From a virus, in the IMG/VR virus record IMGVR_UViG_3300030106_006483, positions 1 through 62,803 of that record: a stretch of DNA of 62,803 nt; one strand, 5' to 3'. The notes beneath the pieces are model-generated. The model saw only the letters and a program-made list of their open reading frames with translations, had not been told where the DNA came from and did not search any database. Made by a program: the position numbers and the translations under genes. Below are positions 13,821 to 23,045 of this stretch, in pieces. Numbering within the stretch: the first letter of the stretch is position 1; every line of letters begins with the position of its first letter.

Positions 13821-16314
13821 CGTAAGGCAGACTACTACAATTCCCGGACCACAACAAGAAGCAGAAATAGTTTCTCAAATGCAAGAAACTGTTCCTACTC
13901 ACCAAGATACAGAAGTTACAGAAAACGAGGATGGAAGTGTAGACGTTAATTTTTCTCCTGGAGCAGTGGCTCCGGAGCAAGGATCAAATCATTACCAAAA
14001 TTTAGCTGAACTTTTACCTGATTCAATTTTAGAACCTCTTGGATCTGAGTTGATGGGTAACTATACAGATTACAGAGAATCCAGAAGAGAATGGGAAAGA
14101 TCTTATGCAAAAGGTTTAGATCTTTTAGGATTTCAGTTTGAACAAAGAACACAACCATTTCAAGGAGCTTCAGGTGCTACTCACCCCGTTTTAGCTGAAG
14201 CTGTCACACAGTTTCAATCACAAGCTTATAAAGAATTACTTCCTGCGAATGGTCCAATTAGGACTCAAATTTTAGGAATGGCTACTCCTCAAAAACAGGA
14301 CCAAGCGACAAGAGTAAAAGATTTTATGAACTACCAACTTATGGATGTCATGAAAGAGTATGAACCTGAATTTGATCAAATGTTATTCTATTTGCCATTA
14401 GCAGGTTCAACATTTAAAAAAGTTTATTACGACGATTTAATGGGACGAGCTGTATCAAAGTTTGTTCCGGCGGATGACTTAGTGGTTCCGTATTCGGCTA
14501 CCTCATTAGAGGATGCGGAATCCATATGTCATGTATTAAAAATTTCAGAGAACGATTTACGTAAACAGCAGGTTGGAGGATTTTATAGAGATATAGAACT
14601 CTATGCACCTTATGCAGAAGAATCTGAAGTTAAGAAAAAAGAACGAGAGCTAGAAGGTACTTCAGCAACGGGTTATCAAAAAGATAATAAGATATACACG
14701 TTAATTGAATGCCATGTCGATCTAGATCTTGAAGGGTTTGAAGACAGAGGCGAAGATGGAATGCCAACAGGAATTAAGCTTCCATACATTGTCACAATTG
14801 ATAGTAGCTCAAGAAAAGTTTTATCAATTAGAAGAAACTTTAAAGTTGATGATCCCAAGAAATTAAAAACACAATACTTTGTGCATTTTAAGTTTTTGCC
14901 TGGTTTAGGTTTTTATGGATTTGGATTAATTCATATGATTGGCGGTTTAACAAGAGCAGCCACAAGTGCTCTTCGTCAACTTTTAGATGCAGGTACCCTC
15001 TCCAATTTGCCTGCAGGATTTAAGCAGAGAGGAATTCGTGTAAACAACGATGCCCAATCTCTCCAACCTGGTGAATTTCGAGATGTCGATGCACCAGGTG
15101 GAAACCTTAAAGATGCTTTTATGACTTTGCCTTACAAAGAACCTTCAGCGACATTATTACAATTGATGGGAATTTGTGTTACGGCTGGACAGCGATTCGC
15201 GTCAATTGCTGACATGCAGGTAGGTGACGGGAACCAACAGGCTGCTGTTGGAACTACTGTAGCTCTTTTAGAACGTGGTTCGAGAGTCATGTCAGCGATA
15301 CATAAGAGACTGTATGCGTCTATGAAAATTGAGTTTGTTTTATTAGCAGATGTATTTTCAACGTATCTACCTCCAGTGTATCCGTATGATGTGGTGGGTG
15401 GGAATAATCAAATTAAACAACAAGATTTTGACGATAAAATAGATATACTTCCTGTAGCAGATCCAAATATATTTTCTTCTACTCAAAGAGTTTCTATTGC
15501 ACAAACAGAATTACAATTAGCACAATCAAATCCCCAAATGCATAATATGTACGAAGCGTATAGGGATATGTATGAGGCAATAGGTGTTAAAAACATTGAT
15601 CAAGTACTACCGCCTCCTGCACAGCCTCAACCAAAAAATCCAGCATTAGAACACATAGATGCTTTAGGTGGAAAACCTTTTCAAGCATTTACTGGACAAG
15701 ACCATCAATCACACATTACAGCGCACTTAGCTTTTATGGGTACAAACATGGCAATGAATAATCCGGTGATTTTATCAGCTTTAGAAAAAAATATTTTTGA
15801 ACACATGGCATTAATGGCCGATGAACAAGTTCAACTAGAGATGAGAGATAATATTATGCAAATACAACAGATTCAGCAAACAATTCAACAAAATCCACAA
15901 ATGCAAGAGGATCCTCAAATTAAACAAGAGCTAGAAAGACTTCAATTAGAAGTAGAAGCTAGAAAAGCTGTTTTAATTGCAGAAATGATGGAAGAGTTTG
16001 TTAAAGAGCAACAAAAAGTAATGGGAGGTTTTGGTAATGACCCAATTGCTAAATTAAGAGCTAGAGAACTAGATCTTAAGGCTCAAGACAATAAGAGAAA
16101 AGAAAAAGAAGACGAAGCTCGAATTAATTTAGATAAAACTAAAATGTTAATGAATAGAGATCTTCAAGAAGAGAAAATGGATCAAAACGAAGAATTAGCT
16201 ATGCTTAGAGCTGCAACATCTATTGAAAAACAAAAAATGTCAAATCGTGCAAAAGCAAAATCAGATGCAACGAAAAGATTTGATGTTACTAAACTCAAAG
16301 GTCCTAGAAGCTAA
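13792..16314 (+). CDS. Portal protein (P22-type)
   Basis: The 840-residue protein forms the DNA channel at the head-tail vertex. Its size, long helical C-terminus and text such as EWERSYAKGLDLLGFQFEQR, PFQGASGATHPVLAEA, FKFLPGLGFYGFGLIHMIGG and LRQLLDAGTLSNLPAGFK fit podovirus-like portals of the P22 class. The C-terminal region (about 690-820) is a long Gln/Glu-rich coiled coil, comparable to the P22 barrel. It follows terminase as usual and is preceded by a GGAG ribosome-binding site. Confidence 0.88.
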   Translation: MADIDKSLPNVRQTTTIPGPQQEAEIVSQMQETVPTHQDTEVTENEDGSVDVNFSPGAVAPEQGSNHYQNLAELLPDSILEPLGSELMGNYTDYRESRREWERSYAKGLDLLGFQFEQRTQPFQGASGATHPVLAEAVTQFQSQAYKELLPANGPIRTQILGMATPQKQDQATRVKDFMNYQLMDVMKEYEPEFDQMLFYLPLAGSTFKKVYYDDLMGRAVSKFVPADDLVVPYSATSLEDAESICHVLKISENDLRKQQVGGFYRDIELYAPYAEESEVKKKERELEGTSATGYQKDNKIYTLIECHVDLDLEGFEDRGEDGMPTGIKLPYIVTIDSSSRKVLSIRRNFKVDDPKKLKTQYFVHFKFLPGLGFYGFGLIHMIGGLTRAATSALRQLLDAGTLSNLPAGFKQRGIRVNNDAQSLQPGEFRDVDAPGGNLKDAFMTLPYKEPSATLLQLMGICVTAGQRFASIADMQVGDGNQQAAVGTTVALLERGSRVMSAIHKRLYASMKIEFVLLADVFSTYLPPVYPYDVVGGNNQIKQQDFDDKIDILPVADPNIFSSTQRVSIAQTELQLAQSNPQMHNMYEAYRDMYEAIGVKNIDQVLPPPAQPQPKNPALEHIDALGGKPFQAFTGQDHQSHITAHLAFMGTNMAMNNPVILSALEKNIFEHMALMADEQVQLEMRDNIMQIQQIQQTIQQNPQMQEDPQIKQELERLQLEVEARKAVLIAEMMEEFVKEQQKVMGGFGNDPIAKLRARELDLKAQDNKRKEKEDEARINLDKTKMLMNRDLQEEKMDQNEELAMLRAATSIEKQKMSNRAKAKSDATKRFDVTKLKGPRS

Positions 16315-17702
16315 TGCCTTTTCAATCTGAAAAGCAACGAAGATTTCTACACGCTAATCATCCACAAATAGCAAAGCGTTGGGAAAAAGAATATGCAGGG
16401 GGTGGAACTGCACATTTAAATTTTGAACTTAATCAACTGCCTGAATATTATTTGCAAGCTAAAAAAGGAGGCATTGCAAATCATTTTAGAAAAAAGTTTG
16501 AAGATGGAACAGAAGATCCTGAATATTTAGGATGGTTAAAAACATATGAAATAAATCCAGATGCAGCAGCCATGCATCCTAATCATGAACACTATTTACA
16601 GATATATAATGAAAGTATGATGCAACAAACATCTAGTAATGGAATTTTAGATACTGAAGAAAGTGAAATGGATGTCACAACCGCAGAAGCTCCAGATGAA
16701 AATACTGGAGGAGAAATGATCAATCTTTTTGCAGAAAATGTTGAAGATCAATCTAATGCTCCTACAACTTTATTTATGAACAGTGGGGGAATATCACAGC
16801 TAGTTAAATCTAGTGGCAATGGTAAACGACCTGGATATAGAGGTAGTGACTGGGGGGATTGGGCAGGTGGAGAATTTGATACTTCAGCACCAAAGAGTTC
16901 AGCTCCTAGTACAGTTAACATAGGAGCGAGTCTCCATGGTGGACCTTCGGTTAAAGAAACTTTTAAAAATTTGGAAGAAAAAAAACATAGAGAAGCAGTT
17001 AATACAGAATTTCAAGGTACTGTGGAAATGCCCTACGCTTTAGATCTGCATGGAATAACACCTTCAAAGAATCAACGAGTAACAATTCATCAGAAGAACG
17101 TAGATAAGAAAAAATTAAACTATGAGAAAACATTAGCCACTCAAAAATCAAAAATGATGAAGACGGGACTAAGCAAACTTGTTATGCCCGCTATTATGAT
17201 AGCCTTCGGAGTTCCACCTAAAACGGCTGTAAAGAGTATTTCATTGGGTAAAGGTGATTTTTATAACATAGTAAAAAACAGCATTCCTGTAATGCAAGCA
17301 AAAAAAGAATATATTAGAGCTCTTGAAAATGCCAAAGGAGTGATATTATCAGATGTTGATTTGAATAATCCGAAGGAAATGAAAAGTCTAGAAGAGACAA
17401 CCAATCTTGTAAAAATAAATGAAGAGATAAAAAATTTAACTAAAAAGAAAGATGATGATGAAGAGACTAGAGATGGTCAACCAGAATTACCTCCTATTTT
17501 AGAGGAACCTGCTGATGAAGAGGACCAGTATGCTTCATTTATAACTGATTATTTAGGAAAAATTCGAGAGAAACAACAATTAAGGGCTTCTTTAAAAGAT
17601 AAAGATATAATTCAAGATAATGAAATTGCAACAGACGATATAACAATGACATTAAATAAGGGTGGACTTGCAAACTTATTTAGAGTAAAAAATCAATATT
17701 AG
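16314..17702 (+). CDS. Virion-block protein with GGIA motifs
   Basis: The 462-residue protein starts MPFQSEKQRRFLHANHPQIA, a start I know from marine phage proteins of unknown function. It carries KGGIANHFRKKF (51-62), a Gly/Ser-rich linker (about 155-200) and ends NKGGLANLFRVKNQY. The middle includes a hydrophobic part (LVMPAIMIAFGVPP, about 291-305). It sits directly after the portal (TAATG overlap). Probably a virion or assembly protein. Confidence 0.72.
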   Translation: MPFQSEKQRRFLHANHPQIAKRWEKEYAGGGTAHLNFELNQLPEYYLQAKKGGIANHFRKKFEDGTEDPEYLGWLKTYEINPDAAAMHPNHEHYLQIYNESMMQQTSSNGILDTEESEMDVTTAEAPDENTGGEMINLFAENVEDQSNAPTTLFMNSGGISQLVKSSGNGKRPGYRGSDWGDWAGGEFDTSAPKSSAPSTVNIGASLHGGPSVKETFKNLEEKKHREAVNTEFQGTVEMPYALDLHGITPSKNQRVTIHQKNVDKKKLNYEKTLATQKSKMMKTGLSKLVMPAIMIAFGVPPKTAVKSISLGKGDFYNIVKNSIPVMQAKKEYIRALENAKGVILSDVDLNNPKEMKSLEETTNLVKINEEIKNLTKKKDDDEETRDGQPELPPILEEPADEEDQYASFITDYLGKIREKQQLRASLKDKDIIQDNEIATDDITMTLNKGGLANLFRVKNQY

Positions 17703-17711
17703 GAGAAAATT

Positions 17712-17942
17712 ATGAGAAATGATTTTGGAAATAGACCTTATAAACCTAGATTCCCATATTCATCAGATAAGGGATCTAAGAAACAGGGCTATGATGACAG
17801 ACTTGACGAATCTCTAGGAATGAGAGACGGCAAAGAATCAACTAAGTCTCAAAGCTTTAAAGCTAGAAGAGACGAATCAAAAGGCATGGAGAAAGCATCT
17901 GGTAATAGAGCTTATGCTTCTGTCGGAACTATGGATAAATAA
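17712..17942 (+). CDS. Small repeat protein A
   Basis: A 76-residue hydrophilic protein with KKQGYDDRLDESLGMRDGKE and later SFKARRDESKGM. The same phrase with small changes appears in the next gene, so the two share a duplicated module. AGGAG precedes the ATG. I recall RRDES(K)GM phrases in marine phage small proteins; function unknown. Confidence 0.68.
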   Translation: MRNDFGNRPYKPRFPYSSDKGSKKQGYDDRLDESLGMRDGKESTKSQSFKARRDESKGMEKASGNRAYASVGTMDK

Positions 17943-17943
17943 T

Positions 17944-18294
17944 ATGGCAAATACTAGAAGAATGAATAGACTTGAAGAACTTGGAAGAGTAGATGCAGAA
18001 AAAGCATGGACTAAAAAAGGTAAAAGAAATCTTAAAGACGAGAAAAAAAGAATCGTAAGAGAACTTAAAGCTACCGGTGGCTCTGTTAAAAAACAAGGCT
18101 ACAAAGATAGAGAAGATGAATCTCTAGGTATGAGAACTGGAAAAGAATCCACTAAGAAACAGTCTATGAAAGATCGTAGAGATGAGTCTTATGGAAAATG
18201 GGGTAGTAGACCAAACCAAAGCATTAATAAAAAAGGTGGTGGAATTGCTAAAAGAGGTTTAGGAAAAGCTTTTAGAGGCGGTGGTTTAGTCTAA
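17944..18294 (+). CDS. Small repeat protein B with Gly-rich tail
   Basis: The 116-residue form starts MANTRRMNRLEELGRVDAEK; an ATG 30 bases upstream is less likely because it lies deep in the previous gene. It contains KKQGYKDREDESLGMRTGKE and KKQSMKDRRDESYGKW, paralogous to protein A, and ends GGGIAKRGLGKAFRGGGLV, a version of the shared glycine motif. Function unknown. Confidence 0.68.
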   Translation: MANTRRMNRLEELGRVDAEKAWTKKGKRNLKDEKKRIVRELKATGGSVKKQGYKDREDESLGMRTGKESTKKQSMKDRRDESYGKWGSRPNQSINKKGGGIAKRGLGKAFRGGGLV

Positions 18295-18488
18295 TGAAAG
18301 ATTGGCAAAAAGGATCTGGTTACGTTGCAGAACCAAAAATTAAAAAAGACCCTTGGTCTAGCAAAGATGGTTATGCACAAGCTAAAACAATTGAAGCAAC
18401 TGATCCAACAGAATCTCAAACTGTTACAGTAAAAGGTAATAGAGCAATCAGAAAAGATAAGAAGCCAGTTAAAGCTACTTGGTACTAA
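18294..18488 (+). CDS. Hypothetical protein
   Basis: A 64-residue basic protein (MKDWQKGSGYVAEPKIKKDP) in the post-portal chain of small genes, overlapping the preceding stop (TAATG). No family recognised. Confidence 0.65.
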   Translation: MKDWQKGSGYVAEPKIKKDPWSSKDGYAQAKTIEATDPTESQTVTVKGNRAIRKDKKPVKATWY

Positions 18489-18491
18489 TTT

Positions 18492-18878
18492 ATGGCTTGG
18501 TTCAGCTTAGCTAAAATCGCATTACAAGCTGGCGGTAAAATTTACGCTAATAGACAAAAAGCAAAAGTTGCTATGTCTGATGCACAACTTTTACACGCAG
18601 AGCGTCAAGCTCGTGGTGAGGAAGCTTACCAGGGAAAATTATTAGAAGCGCGTCAATCAGACTACAAGGACGAATTTGTCCTCGTGATTATTTCGGCGCC
18701 CATAATTGTGTTAATGTGGGCAGTGATGTCGGACGATCCGGCAGCAATGGAGAAAGTAAAGCTTTTCTTCGAATATTTCCAGTCATTGCCGTCATGGTTC
18801 ACCAATTTGTGGATACTTGTAGTTGCGTCGATTTTTGGTATAAAGGGAACACAAATTTTTAGAGGAGGCAAAAAATAA
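18492..18878 (+). CDS. Holin-like membrane protein
   Basis: The 128-residue protein has an N-terminal amphipathic part, membrane helix 1 at 62-79 (FVLVIISAPIIVLMWAVM) and helix 2 at 104-119 ending IFGIKGTQIFRGG. Layout and end resemble GTA_holin_3TM-type proteins, which permeabilise the inner membrane for lysis. It lies within head genes, away from the endolysin at 49.8 kb, as often happens in marine phages. Confidence 0.6.
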   Translation: MAWFSLAKIALQAGGKIYANRQKAKVAMSDAQLLHAERQARGEEAYQGKLLEARQSDYKDEFVLVIISAPIIVLMWAVMSDDPAAMEKVKLFFEYFQSLPSWFTNLWILVVASIFGIKGTQIFRGGKK

Positions 18879-19225
18879 TGCCAGAATATTTTAGAAGTAC
18901 AGCAAAGAAACCAGCATCTACTAAAGTCCGTAAAGGATATAAAAAAGGTGATTGGATTCAAGATGCAATTAAAAGACCGGGAGCATTTACCAAAAAAGCC
19001 AAAGCCGCAGGAATGTCTGTAGGGGCATATGCTAATAAGGTTTTAAAGAAAGGAAGCGACGCTTCAACTAGAACCAAGAGACAAGCTAATCTTGCAAAAA
19101 CTTTAAGAAGTTTTCATGCAGATGGTGGTTTAACTAAAGTTGGTGGTTACAAACCAGTTTTAGGAAGTAATAAATTTGGATATCCAAGTGGTGGGGTACC
19201 CGTTAAAAAAGGTGGAAAAGTATAA
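18878..19225 (+). CDS. Basic virion-block protein
   Basis: The 115-residue lysine-rich protein contains WIQDAIKRPGAFTKKAKAAG and RTKRQANLAKTLRSF, a pattern seen in small basic proteins of many viruses and phages. It ends with several Gly-Gly phrases (ADGGLTKVGGYK, YPSGGVPVKKGGKV). It could bind packaged DNA; function is unproven. Confidence 0.65.
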   Translation: MPEYFRSTAKKPASTKVRKGYKKGDWIQDAIKRPGAFTKKAKAAGMSVGAYANKVLKKGSDASTRTKRQANLAKTLRSFHADGGLTKVGGYKPVLGSNKFGYPSGGVPVKKGGKV

Positions 19226-19461
19226 TGGAAGGAATGCATTTACTTTTTAAGTTACAGAAAGAAATTAAAACTGTTCAAGATAATTTGTCAGGTGTTCTGT
19301 TAAATGGACAGGTTGACAAATGGGAAAAATATCAATATATGGTAGGACAGCTAAAAGCGTATCAAATAGTATTACAGGAAATCTCTAACCTGCTAAAAGA
19401 TAAGGAGCATGAAAATGAAGACACAACAACCAATATCCACAAACTCAAACCAAAAGATTAA
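19225..19461 (+). CDS. Small coiled-coil protein
   Basis: A 78-residue helical protein (HLLFKLQKEIKTVQDNLSGV, then WEKYQYMVGQLKAYQIVLQE). It overlaps the co-chaperonin gene by 47 bases. Similar short proteins occur before GroES-like genes in marine phages, so it may be an assembly helper; unproven. Confidence 0.65.
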   Translation: MEGMHLLFKLQKEIKTVQDNLSGVLLNGQVDKWEKYQYMVGQLKAYQIVLQEISNLLKDKEHENEDTTTNIHKLKPKD

Positions 19462-19861
19462 ATTACCCGATACATCTTTAGTAGGTTTAAAAAAATCAGA
19501 AGAACAAAAAGAAGTTACCAACGAAAGCTCCAAATTACCTCAACCAACTGGTTGGAGAATTTTAGTTTTACCATTTAAAATGAGTGAAAAAACTAAAGGT
19601 GGAGTAATTATGAATGAGTCTACGTTAGAACGACAACAAGTAGGTTCACAAGTAGGAAACGTTTTAGCTATGGGACCAGAAGCTTACACAGGTAAGCGAT
19701 TTGAAAATTCTGGACCGTGGTGTAAAAAAGGAGACTGGGTAGTGTTCGCACGATACGCAGGATCTAGAATACAAATAGAGGGTGGTGAAGTGCGTTTGCT
19801 GAACGATGATGAAGTTTTAGCAACAGTCAAGGATCCAATGGATATCTTGCATCAATACTAA
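19415..19861 (+). CDS. GroES-like co-chaperonin
   Basis: The cpn10 domain spans about 44-139: GWRILVLPFKMSEKTKGGVI (mobile loop with Val64-Ile65-Met66 in place of the usual hydrophobic triplet), GNVLAMGP, KKGDWVVFARYAGSRIQIEG and DEVLATV. It likely caps host GroEL, as T4 gp31 does, to fold the capsid protein. The N-terminal 43 residues are an unusual disordered extension. ATG 19415 is chosen over 19409 because AAGGAG (19402-19407) is 7 bases from it. It is placed immediately before scaffold and capsid genes. Confidence 0.88.
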   Translation: MKTQQPISTNSNQKIKLPDTSLVGLKKSEEQKEVTNESSKLPQPTGWRILVLPFKMSEKTKGGVIMNESTLERQQVGSQVGNVLAMGPEAYTGKRFENSGPWCKKGDWVVFARYAGSRIQIEGGEVRLLNDDEVLATVKDPMDILHQY

Positions 19862-19876
19862 TATAAGGAGAAAACT

Positions 19877-20866
19877 ATGCCAGAAACAGAAAAAAAAGAT
19901 GATAAGATCATAGACTTACCAACAGATGGTCCAGGAGCCGAAGTTACATTACCAGAAGAAACGGTAAAAACTGATATTGACGTTCCTGAAAAAAAACCCG
20001 AGGGAGAAGTAGAAATTAAAGAGACTCCTCCTAAGGAAGAAAAACCTTCCGAGTTAATTAAGGAAGAAGAACCTAAAAAAGAAGAGCCTAAAAAAGAATT
20101 AGAAGAGTATAGCGAAGGAGTTAAGAAAAGAATCGCTAAACTTACTAAACGTATGCGTGAATCAGAACGTCAAAGGGATGAGGCAACGAAATACGCAAGA
20201 ACGGTTCTTCAAGATAATACTAGTCTTAAAAGTAGGTTATCTAAATTAGATACAGGTTATGTATCTGAAATGGAAAATAGAATTTCGTCTTCACTTAGTG
20301 CCGCTCAATCTAAATTAGCTGCAGCGAGAGAAGAAGGAAGTATAGCCAAAGAAGTAGAGGCCCAAAAGGAAATTGCTAAACTAGGTTATGAAGAAGCAAG
20401 ATTAGCTGAAATGAAGACAAGACAAGCTAATAGTGCAAAAAAAGAGGAAAGTGTATTAAAACAACCTGATATTCAACAAGATATTCAGCCATCTCAAAGA
20501 CCAAAACCTGATGCAAGAGCAACAGAATGGGCAGAAAACAACGAATGGTTTGGTAAAGATAGTGCCATGACCTACACAGCGTTTGATTTGCACAAAAAAT
20601 TGGTTGAAGATGAAGGGTATGACCCCCAATCTGAAGATTATTATGGAGAACTCGATAGAAGAATAAAGCTTGAGTTTCCCCATAAATTTGGTAAGAATAC
20701 AGAACAATCGACTAAGCCGACTCAAACTGTAGCATCTGCTACGCGAGCCGTAAATAAAGCTGGTCGCAGAACTGTGAAACTCACATCATCGCAGGTAGCA
20801 ATTGCTAAAAAATTGAATGTGCCACTTGAAGAATATGCTAAACAATTAAGTAACGTAGAGGAGTAG
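19877..20866 (+). CDS. Scaffolding protein
   Basis: The 329-residue protein is acidic and Lys/Glu/Pro-rich at its start, coiled-coil in the middle (about 75-200), and basic at its end, typical of head scaffolds that shape the procapsid and then leave. The phrase ARATEWAENNEWFGKDSAMT resembles marine phage scaffolds. It lies between GroES-like and capsid genes, with AAGGAG before the ATG. Confidence 0.8.
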   Translation: MPETEKKDDKIIDLPTDGPGAEVTLPEETVKTDIDVPEKKPEGEVEIKETPPKEEKPSELIKEEEPKKEEPKKELEEYSEGVKKRIAKLTKRMRESERQRDEATKYARTVLQDNTSLKSRLSKLDTGYVSEMENRISSSLSAAQSKLAAAREEGSIAKEVEAQKEIAKLGYEEARLAEMKTRQANSAKKEESVLKQPDIQQDIQPSQRPKPDARATEWAENNEWFGKDSAMTYTAFDLHKKLVEDEGYDPQSEDYYGELDRRIKLEFPHKFGKNTEQSTKPTQTVASATRAVNKAGRRTVKLTSSQVAIAKKLNVPLEEYAKQLSNVEE

Positions 20867-20870
20867 AAGC

Positions 20871-21365
20871 ATGAAAAAAAATAAAACTAAAGTGACTGAA
20901 ACTGCTGAAGCAGTAGAGGTTAAAGAAGACTCTCGCGCATCCACAACTAGAGAAGCTGAAAAGCGTCCTGTTGAATGGAAAGAACCAAATGCTTTGGATT
21001 CACCCCCTGCGCCGGATGGATTTCGACACAGATGGATAAGAGCCGAAAGCTTAGGATTCGATGACACTAAAAATATTGCTGGTAAATTAAGATCAGGATA
21101 TGAATTAGTTAGAGCAGACGAATATGAAGCACAGGGTTATCCAGTCGTTGCAACTGGCAAACATAAGGGAATAATCGGAGTAGGAGGTCTGTTGCTGGCC
21201 AGAATACCTAATGAGATCGCCGACGCACGAAGTCGTTTTTATAGCCAAAAAGCTCAAGAGCGAAACGATGCAGTCAAGAACGATCTGCTGAAGGATCAGC
21301 ACCCGAGTATGCCTATCAGTTATGATAGTACAAGTACTCGTAGCAAATCTTTCGGTGGTAAGTAA
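20871..21365 (+). CDS. Conserved head-region protein
   Basis: The 164-residue protein contains PPAPDGFRHRWIRAESLGFD, LRSGYELVRADEYEA and GKHKGIIGVGGLLLARIPNE, which I recognise as a recurring neighbour of capsid genes in marine podophages. It may be a capsid assembly or minor head component; biochemical function is unknown. Confidence 0.72.
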   Translation: MKKNKTKVTETAEAVEVKEDSRASTTREAEKRPVEWKEPNALDSPPAPDGFRHRWIRAESLGFDDTKNIAGKLRSGYELVRADEYEAQGYPVVATGKHKGIIGVGGLLLARIPNEIADARSRFYSQKAQERNDAVKNDLLKDQHPSMPISYDSTSTRSKSFGGK

Positions 21366-21404
21366 AAGTTTTTTAACAATTACGACCAACGGAAATAATT
21401 AACC

Positions 21405-21433
21405 GTGACTGGAGGTCCGCAAGGACAGGTCAC
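21405..21433 (+). other. Stem-loop in leader of capsid genes
   Basis: GTGAC (21405-21409) pairs with GTCAC (21429-21433), and GTCC/GGAC close a GCAA tetraloop inside. It lies just upstream of the GGAGGAAAC ribosome-binding site of 21451. It could be an RNA processing or stability element. Confidence 0.5.
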
Positions 21434-21450
21434 ACACGGAGGAAACAACT

Positions 21451-22047
21451 ATGGCTAATCAAGATGCCGCTTTCGGTCTAAGACCGTTAAAAACTGTTGG
21501 TCAACAAGATGATTCCACTGGAATGGGACAACATTGGATAGACGCTGGAGAAGCTAGTGCTATGTATCAAGGTTCTTTGGTGAGTTCACCAGGAACAGGA
21601 ACTGGATACATTGATATCGCTGGTTTAACTGATGTCTTAAATGTTGGAGCATTTTGGGGATGTTTCTATGATGATCCAACTACAAGAAAACCTACGTTCA
21701 AAAACTACTACCCTGGAGGAATAACTCCTCCTCAGAGTCAAGATATTGAAGCTTTTGTTTATGACAGCCCGTATCAGATGTTTGAAATTCAATCAGCTGC
21801 TACAGGTGCTTCTGCTCAGGCAGACATCTACAAATGTTGCGATCTTGCTTCTAATAGTGGAAGTACTTCGAACGGAGTATCAAGCGCTGAATCTGCAGAC
21901 ACTTTTGGAGCAGGTCCAGCCCAATTAAAAGTAATGGGAGTTTCTAGAGATCCAAAAAATAACGAGATAGGTTCAGCTAATGTAAATTGGCGTGTTCAGA
22001 TCTGTGAACATTTATTTGGTTCTGGAACTGCCGGCGCAGCCAACTAA
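21451..22047 (+). CDS. Capsid decoration-like head protein
   Basis: The 198-residue protein starts MANQDAAFGLRPLKTVGQQD and has GTGYIDIAGLTDVLNVGAFW and SRDPKNNEIGSANVNWRVQI. I know this layout from proteins next to the major capsid gene in marine phages; they are probably head decoration or minor capsid proteins. An excellent ribosome-binding site (GGAGG) indicates high expression. Confidence 0.72.
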   Translation: MANQDAAFGLRPLKTVGQQDDSTGMGQHWIDAGEASAMYQGSLVSSPGTGTGYIDIAGLTDVLNVGAFWGCFYDDPTTRKPTFKNYYPGGITPPQSQDIEAFVYDSPYQMFEIQSAATGASAQADIYKCCDLASNSGSTSNGVSSAESADTFGAGPAQLKVMGVSRDPKNNEIGSANVNWRVQICEHLFGSGTAGAAN

Positions 22048-22065
22048 TAGGGAAGGAGATAACTA

Positions 22066-22986
22066 ATGGCAATATCACGACAACAACTAGTTAAAGAACT
22101 AGAGCCAGGTTTGAACGCCCTGTTCGGCTTGGAATATAAAAGATATGATTCAGAGCATGAAGAAATTTATGCAAAAGAATCTTCTGACAGAGCTTTTGAA
22201 GAAGAAGTAATGTTATCTGGCTTTGCTAATGCATATGTTAAACCTGAGGGTTCAGCGGTTGCATTTGACAACGCACAAGAAACATTTACTGCAAGATATA
22301 CTAATGAAACAGTAGCTCTTGCATTCGCTTTAACTGAAGAAGCTATGGAAGACAACCTGTATGACAGACTTGCGTCTCGTTATACAAAAGCACTAGCAAG
22401 ATCAATGGCTAACGCTAAACAGATCAAGGCAGCAACACCTTTGAACCAAGGACTACCGTCAGTAGCGGCAGCTTCTTCGTTTCAATCAGGTGACAATGTT
22501 AACTTGTTCAACACAGCGCACCCAACGATTGCTGGTTCTTTCCAAAACACGTTAACAACTCAGGCAGACCTTAACGAAACTTCATTGGAGCAAGCTTTAA
22601 TAGACATTGCAGCAATGACAGATGAGAGAGGGTTAAAAATTGCAGCTAGAGGAATGAAAATGATCGTTCCACCTGAAAATCAATTTAATTCTGACAGATT
22701 GTTAAAATCTCAAGGAAGAACTGGTACTGCAGATAATGATATCAATGCAATCAAAAACATGGGAATGATCCCTGAAGGTTACAGAGTAAATCATTATTTA
22801 ACAGATACTGATTCTTGGTATATCATCACTGATGTGCCGAATGGGATGAAGTACTTTGAAAGATTACCTATCCAAACTAAAATGGAAGGTGATTTCTCAA
22901 CTGGAAACGTGAGATACAAAGCTAGAGAAAGATACGTCTTCGGATGTTCTGACCCTAGAGGTATCTTCGGAGTTGAAGGTAACTAA
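22066..22986 (+). CDS. Major capsid protein
   Basis: The 306-residue protein follows scaffold and decoration genes, has a strong GGAAGGAG ribosome-binding site and is followed by its own terminator. The text (VMLSGFANAYVKPEGSAVAF, ETVALAFALTEEAMEDNLYD, LFNTAHPTIAGSF, DERGLKIAARGMKMIVPPEN) fits phage head proteins of the HK97-fold class seen in marine podophages. A separate gp5-like protease is not needed or seen. Confidence 0.85.
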   Translation: MAISRQQLVKELEPGLNALFGLEYKRYDSEHEEIYAKESSDRAFEEEVMLSGFANAYVKPEGSAVAFDNAQETFTARYTNETVALAFALTEEAMEDNLYDRLASRYTKALARSMANAKQIKAATPLNQGLPSVAAASSFQSGDNVNLFNTAHPTIAGSFQNTLTTQADLNETSLEQALIDIAAMTDERGLKIAARGMKMIVPPENQFNSDRLLKSQGRTGTADNDINAIKNMGMIPEGYRVNHYLTDTDSWYIITDVPNGMKYFERLPIQTKMEGDFSTGNVRYKARERYVFGCSDPRGIFGVEGN

Positions 22987-22996
22987 TCAATAAATT

Positions 22997-23025
22997 AAGA
23001 GGCCGCCTAAAAACGGCCTCTTTCT
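22997..23025 (+). terminator. Terminator after capsid gene
   Basis: Stem AAGAGGCCG/CGGCCTCTT with an 8-base loop, followed by TCTTAATT. It separates the highly expressed capsid genes from the next. Confidence 0.8.
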
Positions 23026-23045
23026 TAATTATAACAGGTGTGTTC

